64,000 nt of DNA, taken from positions 930,001 through 994,000 of the forward strand of contig JAFEUB010000717.1 of assembly GCA_024529925.1 (NCBI GenBank), read 5' to 3'. Below are positions 43,296 to 57,638 of the stretch, one piece after another (within the stretch, counting starts at the first letter, position 1; every line of letters begins with the position of its first letter). The position numbers and the translations under genes were made by a program. The DNA comes from Ophthalmolycus amberensis (Eukaryota; Chordata; Actinopteri; Perciformes; Zoarcidae). The notes beneath the pieces are model-generated. The model was not told the origin of the DNA and made no database searches. It saw nothing but the letters and a program-made list of their open reading frames with translations.

Positions 43296-43535
43296 ACATG
43301 GGTCAAAAATGACCTGTATTGACCTACAATGTTATTTCATGCACGGCTGAGGGTTTCTTTGCTATATTTTTGGAAATCAATATATTTCATCATTTAATAT
43401 TCAAAATATTCATTAAATATCTTGTTTTTGATTACCTCAAAGCCTTATTTAAATTTTTCCTTTCTTAATTTATGAACTAAAATAGTTTTTGTATTACTAT
43501 ATCAAGTTTACACACGAGTCATTTTTGACCCATGT
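43296..43535. mobile_element. Miniature inverted-repeat element (possible piggyBac-like)
   Basis: ACATGGGTCAAAAATGAC (43296-43313) and its exact reverse complement (43518-43535) bound a 240-bp AT-rich segment. The sequence just before, CCCTTTGATACACAAG, resembles outer ends of fish piggyBac-type miniature elements, so the true boundaries may lie outside. It sits in the pseudogene intron that lost its donor. Confidence 0.55.
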
Positions 43536-43732
43536 ATGTAAATGTGATACAAATTAAAATAAGACATATTATAAGAATGATTTTGTTAAAAATTATTATT
43601 TTAGCAGTGATTTGGACCAAATATTTACACATTTAATATATGAAATGTTTACTTTGTCACACTCACACATAACATACACCATACAACTGATAACACTGAT
43701 ATTGAACTTAAACCACATCCTCTCACACCCAC

Positions 43733-44197
43733 CAAAACCACGCCCATACCACACGTAAACCACGCCCCCTCACACACTTAAACCACGCCCTATCACACAC
43801 ATAACCACGCCCCCATCACACACACATAAACCACGCCCCTATCACGCAAGTAAAACGTGCCCCAATCACATACTTAAACCACGCCCCATCACACTTAAAC
43901 CACGCCCTATCACACATAACCACGCCCCATCACACAATTAAACCACGCCCCTATCACACACACACACGTAAACCACGCCCATAATCACACAAACAAACCA
44001 CGCCCCTATCACACAAGTAAAACACGCCCCCATCACACACATAAACCACGCCCCATCACACGTAAACCACGCCCATATCACACATAACCACGCCCATATC
44101 GCCCATAACCACGCCCCATCACACACACACCACGCCCCCATCACACACACACCACGCCCCCATCACACACACTAAACCACGGCCATAATCACACACA
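43733..44197 (+). repeat. Minisatellite of CCACGCCC units, about 20 copies
   Basis: Units of roughly 18-30 bp follow the pattern ATCACACACATAAACCACGC CCC. About 17 contain exact CCACGCCC and three carry a one-base variant. CCACGCCC matches the KLF/Sp zinc-finger core. It fills the intron between actin pseudogene exons 4 and 5. The repeat is contiguous with no unique spacers, so it is not a CRISPR array. Confidence 0.9.
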
Positions 44198-44474
44198 CAC
44201 GCAAAATTGACGTGCTTATTGCTCATATTAGTGATTGGCTGGCTAAATATAATCCCCAACTGGTGGTCACAGTTTATCCAACTTTGGCTTCACACGATAA
44301 ATAGACATGAGTAATCTAAAGCAGGGGTTTATTGTTCACATTTGTGCCATGGAGCGCGCAGCTGTTGGCGGAGCTGTCCATTTCAGCACCTGCTACGACA
44401 GCTGACGCCGGTGTCGGATGTGTTCTTTGCAGTGGTGGGTAAAACCCACAAACTTGTCCTCTGTATTTGCACAG

Positions 44475-44655
44475 GTATGGAATCTGCTGGCATTCACGAA
44501 ACAACCTACACAGCATCATGAAGTGTGACATTGACATCCGTAAGGACCTGTACGCCAACAACGTCATGTCCGGCGGCACCACCATGTACCCTGGTATCGC
44601 TGACCGCATGCAGAAGGAGATCACTGCTCCAGCCCCCAGCACCATGAAGATTAAG
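44475..44655 (+). pseudogene. actc1: Actin pseudogene coding exon 5, frameshifted
   Basis: The acceptor is TTTGCACAG. GMESAGIHETTY is followed by a 1-base deletion (CCTACACAGC where CCTACAACAGC is expected), which leads to an early TGA. In the restored frame the DNA still matches the segment through APSTMKIK, and the donor is TTAAG|GTGACC. Confidence 0.9.
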
Positions 44656-44733
44656 GTGACCGACTGTTCAGTGAATATGAATGTGACATTTCACTGAGCA
44701 GATTCCGAGTTGAACAAATGTGTTTGTGTTTAG

Positions 44734-44867
<134 letters not shown>

Positions 44868-45009
44868 GCGCCAGACTGCCCCCTTCCTCACCTTCGGTTA
44901 CCTCCCCCTTTCTGTTACAGCAACCCAATTTATGGGTTACAATTTGTGTGTTGTCGTTAAATTCTTTGTTTACACTCAACTGCAATGTGTGGATATGTAC
45001 AGATGTATG

Positions 45010-45015
45010 AATAAA
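45010..45015 (+). terminator. actc1: Actin pseudogene polyadenylation signal
   Basis: AATAAA lies about 145 bases after the ancestral stop codon, a normal spacing for a short alpha-actin 3' untranslated region. It appears intact. Confidence 0.6.
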
Positions 45016-45672
45016 CGAGAACCGGGACTCATCTTTATCTATGTATTTCTAGTTTAAATCTGAAACATAAGGGTGTTTTTCAGGATGTGGATTCGGATCT
45101 ATAAAAATCTCCCTCTCTGTCTCTCGAAAGCAGCCAGGCTTTGTCCTTCCGTCACGTGATGGATGAGTAAAGGTTATTAAAGATTTGAAATAGAAAAGAT
45201 TACAGGGAGCGAAGAGGATAAGCCACCTCAGGAGAAATTAAGCGCAAAAAGTTCTATTGAGTAAAAACACTGCTGTCACGTGATCGGTAATCCCCAGTTT
45301 CCCAGATTCGACTAAGTACTCTCACTATACCTGTAAACCTACTGAATACATTTAGTTGACGCTAATAATATATACAATACATGGTTATATTAAACAATTT
45401 CCTAAATAGATATACAGAAACATCTTCTTGACAGCTGAAGAATGCAATAAATAAACTAACGGAAGTCGTAGTTTTTTAGGCTACATGCAATTTAAATACA
45501 TTGTAAAGCCACTCAATTCAGTTTAAAGGGACAAACGCACTATAATAATTAGTATCAAACCACACAACAGTCTAATATTAGTGCATACACAATGCAGCGT
45601 TCTAAATTGATCAAATCTCAGAGCGCTATATACAGGGCGGGGTCACATATTTTGCTTCTATTTTTAAACCTC

Positions 45673-45864
<192 letters not shown>

Positions 45865-46177
45865 CAGACAGACAGGCAAGCAGGCAGGCAGGCTGCCTTG
45901 TAAAGCGATTAGCAACTCGGATGGTACTTTCACTCACTGTATCCAGACCATCTTTGCCCGAAGTAAAAACAACAGCTCTACCAGCCGGGCCAGCAGTCTG
46001 CACAATGGGGAGGGATACCTCTGGGCGCGCGGGGCAGTCCGCTCCAAGACAGAAGATTGGGTCCATTTATTAAGCTGTATATGTTTCAGATATAAGCATA
46101 TATAAAATGTGATATGCTGCATATAGTATTGTCTTGCCCCAGAAGGATGGACATTGTTAAAGTGCATATGTGGTTAT

Positions 46178-46240
46178 GTTGCTCAGTGAGTTGAGTGTGA
46201 TAACAATACAGCCAGGGTTGAGGGTTTGATTGTCAGGTGG
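46178..46240 (+). mobile_element. tRNA-like SINE or decayed tRNA-derived repeat
   Basis: GTTGCTCAGTGAGTTGAGTG fits a tRNA A box, and AGGGTTTGATTGT, about 40 bases later, approximates the B box GGTTCGATTCC. Internal mismatches in the acceptor and anticodon arms argue against a working tRNA gene. Confidence 0.5.
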
Positions 46241-46380
46241 AGCCACCCATGCGAAAATGTATGAACTGAAAAAGCCTAACACTCTGGACACAATCGTCCA
46301 CAACAGTATCCACTGAATTGTGAACGCTATATATAAAACTGAAATATTGAAAATCAGAAGTCCTGGTACTTCTGGCTGCG

Positions 46381-48501
<2,121 letters not shown>

Positions 48502-50060
48502 CACATGGAAAAGAAGCAGCGAAAAACATGTAAAAAAACCATGATGGACATGATGGACAGCTCCGCACGCCTAATTCGTGTCATGACTTTAAGAGTGGGC
48601 AGATTTCTTTGATTTGTTGGTCTTTTAATGACTTCATGGCAAGCGTGGGTTACACGTTTGTTTACTTATTTATTATTGCACTGATGCAACTTTTTAGTAA
48701 CGTTTATACTCTGTAAGATGCTTAATGGAGACCATGTTAACGTGTTCACACATTTACTCCTTGTGGGCTTGTTCTGCTGTACTTGAAGAGAGTAAATGCA
48801 AAAATTGCACTAAGAGGTGAACACTTGAGGGCCTGACCTTACCCAAAACGTGCTACTGACCTGATGGTGTTTTTAAGACATTTTCTTTCCACCTGTTTTT
48901 GGCATCAACCTAATTAAATGGCATCATACACAGTGGTTAAATCCTCCAGATTTATATTTGCATTGATATAAAAATCCTTACTAACTATGGTTCGACCTAG
49001 TTGAAATACATCATTGTAATTCATATTTTTATGTTGCCTGTGTTGCACCACTGACCTTAACATATGTAACCATTCCATTGCTTTATAGCTGACTTGCAAA
49101 ACAATATCTGGTGAATTTGCTGCACACGCTAACGTCTGTGACTTCCTTAATTTATGACACACCAAAGCGCCCACTGCTTTTGTTTGTGAAGTGTTTTTCT
49201 TGCTTTTGTGTAATCAAGTGCCATACTTGTATATAAACATGATATATATGTATACATATAAATATATAAATATATAATAATCATCATGAAAGCTGATTCC
49301 CTGCTTGGATTATGCTAAATGCCGCCCAATTGTTTTATTTGCTTTAAATGTGTTTGTTGTGATTTAAATGAAGAACAAAAAAAATAATGATAAGATATAC
49401 AGTTTTCTCCGTTTTATTTTGCAAATGACTGGAAAAAGAAATGAAATGCTAGTCTTTTTTTTATATATCCAAGAAGTAAATGTTTCTCCGTTCATCAAAG
49501 CTGATCAAAACTGAAAAATAGCACAAATTGACATTTTTATCAAAGAATGGGCAATAGAAATCTGCTCCGGTGCTACAGTTTTTCAGAGTGGTTTCAATGT
49601 AACCAAATCAAGCCAGAAACAAAAAAAAACATCATTTTTTTCTGTGGAAAATAAAAGTGGGATTCATGTACACCAGCAATGTGTGAGGTGCAATACTTTG
49701 CGTCTGCTACTCTAGCTTGTGTTGCCTGACCTATCACACAACCTACTGTAGATAGTGGAAGTTTTGCCTTGGTGCAGTGAAAAATGTTAGCCACACCCAC
49801 TGACTCTGTACCAAAAACTCCCCACTGCAGGACACACCTTGAACAGAATCTCATCACTCTGCAATGTGTTGTAATACTGATGCAGCTTCCATAAGACATA
49901 CTGATACTTATCATAGTGGTCTGAGGGAATTTCTAGTCTCTATGCATCAAATCCAACACTGCCCTTTATGATGCATTCTTTATATACATTCTCAGTGTCT
50001 CACTATGAACTTAGTTTGGGACTTTCCTTGTACTCTGCAGGAATAATAAAGAACTGATTA
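48502..50060 (+). other. gjd2: gjd2 3' untranslated region and flank
   Basis: It is AT-rich with no coding sequence. Candidate polyadenylation signals are AATAAA at 49650-49655 and AATAAAG near 50044-50050. A TA/AAATATA-rich stretch spans 49240-49285. The true 3' end cannot be chosen from sequence alone. Confidence 0.45.
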
Positions 50061-53000
50061 TGATTCTGAATACTGAGGGAGTTGCCCTTTCTGCAGCTCT
50101 GCTCATGCGCTCTTCTCCAATTTGACAAAGGATGTAAGAAAGCAGCCTGTAGAGAGGGGAAGGTCCTGTACTCCCCTGTGAAGGTCAGAATAAAAACAAA
50201 AGATGGAGTGAGGGAAAAAGAGAAAGTGCTCAAGAATATGGCCACACAAGGGAGAGAGGGAGAATGAAATAAAGACACAGAGATAAAGTGAGATATCTGC
50301 AGCTGAGGTGATCTGGGAAGGGCTGGGCTCGTCATGATTTCCCTGCCTAGATGACTCTGCAAAGCCGGAAGAAATTGAAGAGCAGCGGCACCGGCACATC
50401 CATCTCCAACTCAGCAGGGACTCGAGAATTCTCCCGAAGTCATGAACTTAAAAAAAAAGAAAAACAGAAGAAAGAAGAACCGTTTGTCAACTTCAATCTG
50501 ATGCAATGCAGTGTATGCCTGTGTGCATCTTTGTCTCCGTCTCTTTCTCTGCTGCTCATCTGTATGTTTTTTAGGCATTTAGTTTGTCCTTAAATGTTCT
50601 CCTACAAAACCTTTAAAACATTAGGGTTCAGCATACTTGAAAGCATCACAGAATTATAGGAAAATGTAAAATGAACCATTACAAATAAAATATAAAAACA
50701 ACAAGATTGTACTGTACTTTCAGCACAATGTTTAAATGCAACTGTCATAACGTGTTTGATGCTTTAGTAGTTTTATACTCCAGCAAAATGATCGAGGTAT
50801 GTTCCAATGCAATTATGCATGCTGTCATGCATTTATATCATGTGCGTGTTGCAGCACTCAGCAGAGATTATACTGTACCTGTGTGTCTGCATTTTTTTGT
50901 AGTCATGGCAGTCAAGTCACAGGCCACACAGAGGCTGGAAGACGGTATGTAAAATGTGTACAACACTTCACTTGGTTCAGATTCACACATCTAAGACGGT
51001 GCAAATGCACCCTATGCATTTATCTACTGGCCTTACTCATCCTGACAACTGCAGACAAACACATCAAGGCTGCACGCAAGTTATTTTAAGACTACAAGGC
51101 AAAACACTGCAGGAACACCTCCAATTTCATGTGATTGCAGGTGCTAAGGGTGAAGGCGGAGATTGTTAGAGACGTATTTCCTCCCATCGACGAAGAGACA
51201 CCCTAATATTGAAGGAGAGGTCTTCTCCTGGGTGTACACTGTGGGGGTGGAAGGCACTTAGATGACAAATAAACTACTTGTATGAGCTATGTGGGCCACA
51301 CTATCCACCATCATTCAGGATAAAAAAAGATTATAATTGAAGTTATCATATGCTGCACCCACTCATTTTTAGAGGTGTATGTCACTGTCAAAAAAATTAA
51401 AGATTATTTTTATCTCTAATTAAATTCCCCACTTCAACAAAAATATGCACACACTCATAGAAATTCACATAAACACATTGCAGGACATAATATAACAATA
51501 TAAATATTCAGTACTTACATGTAAGCACTAATAAGCACGGTCTACAGGTTGAATGTAATGTAATAAAATATTCTTAGGTCAGTAGGAAGGCTGTTCCAGA
51601 GAAAAAAAACCCAACCCTATGTGAGTTTATGTTTTCTGTTTATTTCTGCAGTGTAAAAAGTGGAACTCTCCAGTATAATCTCAGGAACATTTATCATGAT
51701 TTAAAATCTGACTGGTGCAGGTTCAAAGAAGCAGAAGCGGGGGAATATTTCAGCATTCAAATTGTGTGTCCCAGTACAGCAGTTCGTACACATTTATATG
51801 TAACATTTAAACTCAAAGATTCTGCCCGAAGGCACTTCGTCTAATAGGAATTTTATTGTTTGGCATAGAACTGTAAAATGTTCCTGCTGTAGGGGAGGAT
51901 AATAAAATTGATATTTAAAAGGCCCTTTCGCTGTAATCATCTCTACGTCCTAACTTTTAAAAAAAAGAAGTGGCTTAGACGACTCTTCAACTTTAAAACG
52001 GAGAGTTGAAATGGGACCAGTTAAAATCATGATGACGTGGTATTACGTACGTATCCATGTTCCACTTGTACATTAACCATTTAGATTTTGTCTTTAAACA
52101 TTACATATGATTTACAGTAGCAGGTGTGTCATCATATCTTTCGCCACATAATAGTTTAGCTCCAGTTCTGAGTCTGTTGAAAACAGTCAAGGGAGACTGG
52201 GGGAGTAGTTTAGTGTTTTGATAAGTAGATATCCTTGTTTCTTGGTTGTTCCCTGATGAGCAGGACATCGAAAGAAAAAAAGAAAAATGTGATTTGGAAT
52301 TGCAGGTATGATATATATATTGTGTGACCAGAGTGTGTTTCTATTTGAGGGACAAGGCCGGACTGGCAGAGGTGAGTGATGGAGCTCGAGTGCTGACACC
52401 TTTATTAACAATCACGGCAGCCACCTTACATCATACTGACAACTCCCCAGGAATTAGGTGTTAGATGAGGACAGTTGAACAGATTCCAAAATACAGCCAA
52501 ATCAATCACAAGAGGACTCAGAATAATTGAAACTCTTCACATTATCTGTGTATTTGTTTGCTATGTGTCTTTTGTGTTTGTCTTAACTTATCTTATTAAT
52601 TGATATTTACAAAGAAACTGCCCAACTAAATGTAACCATAGGACTATTATTTTAAAGAAAGAAAAATCCCCAACATTGTTTTTCTTACAGCAGCCTCTGC
52701 TCAGTGTGGCCTTTAATTAAAGAAATGTGAACGATTAAACCAGAACTTTCACCTGAGAGTGAATTCAGCAATCCCTCTGCCCCAAAAAACAAGCATGTCC
52801 ACCCAATTTCTCCTCTTTTACCAATCTGAAAAGAGAAGGCTGGCTCCGGGGGAGCGCTGCTTTAATTCTGCCTTTTGCGCAGATTAATGCATGAAAGGGG
52901 GAGAGCAAACAGAAGGAAAAACAGTGAATGTGGGTCTTTTTGATCCACTCAGCCAGAAGCAATGAAATTAGCCTGGTTACTGCAGCACATATGCACGGCA

Positions 53001-55546
53001 TAGCATGGCAAAGGCAGATATGGCAGACATTGAAACAAAACATACTCGATGTTTGCATCCATGTGGGGGAGGAATGCCGAAACGCATTTCTATAGTGTGA
53101 CCAAGTTTCTAACTTTCTGTCTGCCAGGGGAGCAAAAGCACCCGCTCTGTTCTGACTGTAAAGTAGTTTTCTCTGTATCCAGCCGCTAGAATGTCTCTGC
53201 ATCCTCACCACTGCCGCGTTATAGAAGATCAGGGAAGTAGGAACACCAAACTTTTTTTTGAACTTCTCCATTTTAATGAAATCTTCACAGTACAAGGACA
53301 AAAGGACAGAGAACATTTGACAGAGTCTGTACAGAGGGATTTGGCTGGGTCTGGTTGGTGGTTGGGCTGTTTTGGCTCATAGAAAAGGATTTGGTTGAAA
53401 CTAAGCACTGGCACTGACAAAATATACCTGACAGACTTGACAGCAGATTAATTTCTCATCCATTTTTTATAATGTGACCCCAGGATTAAGAACATTTGGG
53501 GATTATACACAGATTTGTCAACCAGAGGTTGGCAGTGGGACAGCCAGCACCTGGGCGAGGACACAATGCACCCAAACCCAAAAAAAATGGATGCATTCAT
53601 TCTCTTTTTAGCCAGGTTACTGTAGGTCAGGTGAAGATAGAATTAGCTAGGGTGAAGTTAGAACTTTGAGAAAGAGACCAGATAACTTTCCCTTTTTGCA
53701 TTTTACTAATTATTTTCTCCACATTCAGCATTTTTCTGTTATGAGGCTCTAGCTTTTGGAGGCCAAAAACCCTCAGAATGATACAACCTTCTGCCATAGT
53801 GCACTAACTTTCGCTGGTGAAGTATTTTGTCATTATTGCAAAGCAAGCAGCGCCAAGCCACGCTGCAGCAAAATCAAACCCTAAACAGTTTCCTGCTTGC
53901 GATGTCTCTAATTTCTCTTCTTGAAACTACTGCTTGTTCTAACTCTCTATGCCCCCTCGCCTCCTCTGCATTCTCTAATAGCTTGTACTACATACAGCAC
54001 ATTGACCCTGATAAATGTTTAGGTTCTGCACCATTACACAGCCAATAAAAATCAGTGTCTGGCAAGTCTTAATCAGACACGGAGCGTCCACCGGCCAATT
54101 GGACTTGTACCGATACAGAGGGTACAGAATAGCAAAGTGCTTAGGAAGACGGAGGGGACATCGAGGCAGAAGTATGGAGCTATTCATTTACAGCGCACAT
54201 TGAAATTAAATCACACACAGAGGAGAATGTGAATCACTACTGTGTAATACAAAGGCACACAGATGAGATAATACTCATCCTGTGAGATTTGTGGCTGCAG
54301 AATAAAAGGAACACCTTTTAACTTGACGCCAGATGAGCGACGAAGCTGCTGCTATAAAAAAAATAAAAAATAAATAAACGAAGGCGGGCAATGAAATGCA
54401 AACAAAGAGAAAAAGAAACAAAGAAATATTGCTACTTTGATGGTGAATTCAGCTGTCTTAATCCCAGGGGAAGTGTAAGATTACACAATGTGGGTTGGAC
54501 TGACTGACTCTGCCGCTGCTGCTTGGTTTGTTCATCATAACTCACTGTGGCTTACCTTTGGACTCTGTATGAACCAGCCACAGTGCCGTCTCTTTTTTCC
54601 CCACTTGATTGTCTGCGAGTGTCTCTATTTCTGCTTCCTTCCTTCTTTTTCCCCCTCCTGCTAAAGAACCCACCTCCCTTCTCCAACACGTTCCCTTCTA
54701 CAATTCCTCTTATCATCCTTAGTGTATTTCTGTTCTCTCCCTTTCTACATCTCCCACTCCTTCACCCATCCCCCCCCCCCCACTCCCACTCCCATTTTGA
54801 CGTGATGTCACTTTGCCATTAATCACGTAGCTGCCGTTTTTACTAAGCCTCAAAGAAAGGTATGAGATCACACTCAACATTGCAGCTCTTTGTCTTTTTA
54901 TTGATGCAGCACATTTTAGAAACACCATGTTTTGGGTTTTGAACCAATGCTTAGAAATATAATTGGTGGAGGATTTAAGATCAATCTGGCAACAGCTCAG
55001 CTGTTATAGCAAAACACATTGCATTTTAATATTTCAATATCTTCTATTGAATTGGTATGACAATAAAGTTACAGGTCACACTATGCTGGATACATCTGAA
55101 ATAGCAGTGAGACAGCTGAAAGATGTTTAAACCTGTCACATCTTCATCAAAAGTCACAGATACCAGCATCCCACGTCTGTTTGCCATAAAACTTTACTGA
55201 TATCTCTGATCTTCCTGCATCTTGCCGATATAATGCAGATGCTAACCCCACAATTACTGCACTAACCCCACAATTCCTGTTGGCTATGAACCATACTCCA
55301 ATAGTGTATCAAAATGCAGCATTTGCCCAAGATGACCTATGATAGGACACAGTCAAAAACACACAAACACCCACATGCCCCACAAGCCTCCAAGCACACA
55401 TGCTGAGCTGCTCCCCTCTCAGTGTGTCAAATGAAAACAGAGCTGCTGGGAAATGTATGTAGAAACGTATGCTGGCGTTGTTGTTGCTGAGGTGTTAATT
55501 AGTCTGAGAAATCTTGCGTTAGACCCTCCTTCCAAGCCGACCAGTT

Positions 55547-55549
55547 ACA

Positions 55550-55584
<35 letters not shown>
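55547..55584. repeat. (CA)n microsatellite
   Basis: An interrupted CA repeat of about 38 bp. Comparable CA runs are at 6569-6592, 25829-25850, 26679-26696, 57599-57636 and 61544-61571. Confidence 0.9.
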
Positions 55585-55587
<3 letters not shown>

Positions 55588-57595
55588 CACGCCTTACACC
55601 AGAAAATCAGCTCTGTGTGCCAGAAGATGTCTTAGCTGTAAGCCACCTGAAATGTGTGCATGGAATCCCAGTTGATTAGGAGAGATCAATTGTAATCTGA
55701 GTGTCATTCATTTCTATTTTGAAGCAGTAAATTTGTTAGTTGGACTGAGATCGTAGCAGCCGGGCTTTGGGGCGCAGCAAGTGTTGATTGTGCTAATGAT
55801 TCTCTGCTTTCTCATGCCAGCTTGTTTTTCCAGCCAAAGGTAACACCGCCATGATTTCATATCATAATTAACACGCTGTATTTGGATGCTGTGTGTAGAC
55901 GAAATTCAAATCGAAAGAAAGCATACATTAAATTAAATAATAAAAGCATAACCATTGTTAACAGAGATTAATAAATTACACTTTCAAGGCGACCAATGTC
56001 TGGTAAAAGTGGGGTTAATTCAAATTACTTAATATATAATAATACACCATATTTATTTGTTGATTATATTTTATAAATGGAGTAAAAGTGAAATGGAAAA
56101 AATATTGAAATAGTCAAGCAAAGATCCACTAAATTGTACTTAAGTGGTCGTCTATGAGTGAATGTACTTAGTTACATTCCATCATTGGAGAGGCAAGTCA
56201 GAAATCATTACAGGGCTGGTATCGGACCAATGATGGTGTGTACGAGGCCGACGAGGGCAGAGGAAGGTACTGTAGCTTCAGGGTGCTGATGCAGTGGAAT
56301 CCTTAAAGAAATGGCTTAATGGTATTCTGGGATCAATACACCAACAGCAAAGAGATGCTCTACCTGCTGGAGGTCTGTTTCTCCTGACTTCAGCTGATTT
56401 ATGTCTGTCGTCGCAAGTCATGTAGTCTTAAAACCTTATTTTCTGCAAGTGAGGCATGATAATTCCATTTCTGTCCACTTCAGCTTCAGCTGTTATATGG
56501 AGAACACCATTATCTTGAGAAATAGCAACTTTGCACATGTTAGTACAGCATCACAAATAATCTTGAAGACAACTTCGATTATGTTTGCAGAGGACAAAAT
56601 GTTTCCCTCCTTCTTTTTTAAGGAAAAACCTTTTTAAAAAAAAGATCGATCTGAAGTGTTGATTTGTATACTTCATTTATTGATAACCGCACAAGTTTGC
56701 AGAGTCAAACTATTGGACTGATACAGCATTTCTAAATATGACATGTAGTGGCCTCTTTTTTTACTCTATTGCATTCTTTTTAATCAGCTCATATTTTGAT
56801 CTCATAATAATATTAGGGGATTTTACTTTATGTAGGTGAATGTTCATTTTCTTCTCTATGCGTCTCTCAAGGGGACCGTGGTTACTGAGAGCACTATAAG
56901 CTCCTTCTGTCAGCTCTACGAACAGAAAAACATGTGATTCACCCACTCACAGGATTACAATGATGATCCATTAAGCATTAGGTGATCACATGAACTTATG
57001 CACACTTTTTTTTAATCATTTATCAGTAGTTGATGTTCATTCTATATCATGTATTTATACATGCATTACATCATGACAAGTGAATACCCATAGATTTATC
57101 TTCATGTTGGCACTGCATTTTTTTATTTGGCAGAACAATTTACATACTTAACACACTATTTGCAATAGAAGCCGAACAAAAAAGATGAAACACATCTGGA
57201 ATGTTTTCTTTTTAAGATGAGCTTTTAGGCTTCCAAATATGTAACCTGACTAAAAATCTATTCCCAGTTGTATCAAGGCGTTTTCTCTTTCTTTCATTTC
57301 TTTGTTTTCTTTCCACTGGCATGTACAAGGAGCTTAGTACAGTGCCTCTCCAGTGGGAGCTGCTCAGGCTCAGGCTAGGTCTGGGAGCTCTCCCATGGCC
57401 TTAGGAGGCACAACTGGAGACAAGCTGGTTTCCCTCCAAACAGAGATTTGGGTTCACATGACCTGAGCGAGCAGCTGTCCCCCACAGTCCTCCCTTGCAG
57501 CACCACACACGTGCTGAATGGGAATGTCCTCTGTGCAAAAGCTCTGCTCATGTGCAGGCCACGATTTAAACAAAGCAGTGCTTTCTCTCTGTCTC

Positions 57596-57598
<3 letters not shown>

Positions 57599-57636
<38 letters not shown>
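57599..57636. repeat. (CA)n microsatellite
   Basis: An uninterrupted CA run of 38 bp in the gene-poor flank. Confidence 0.95.

Positions 57637-57638
<2 letters not shown>

Noticed and set aside
43938..44150. Minus-strand repetitive frame, and the idea of a CRISPR array
   Set aside because: It is translation of the CCACGCCC minisatellite. Units are contiguous without unique spacers, and the genome is a vertebrate.
46178..46240. Functional tRNA gene
   Set aside because: A and B boxes are approximate and the cloverleaf arms do not pair; a SINE relic is more likely.
52765..53316. 183-codon minus-strand frame
   Set aside because: The longest frame in the desert, but with no recognisable domain and a Cys/His-rich mixture typical of chance. 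Conservation would be needed.
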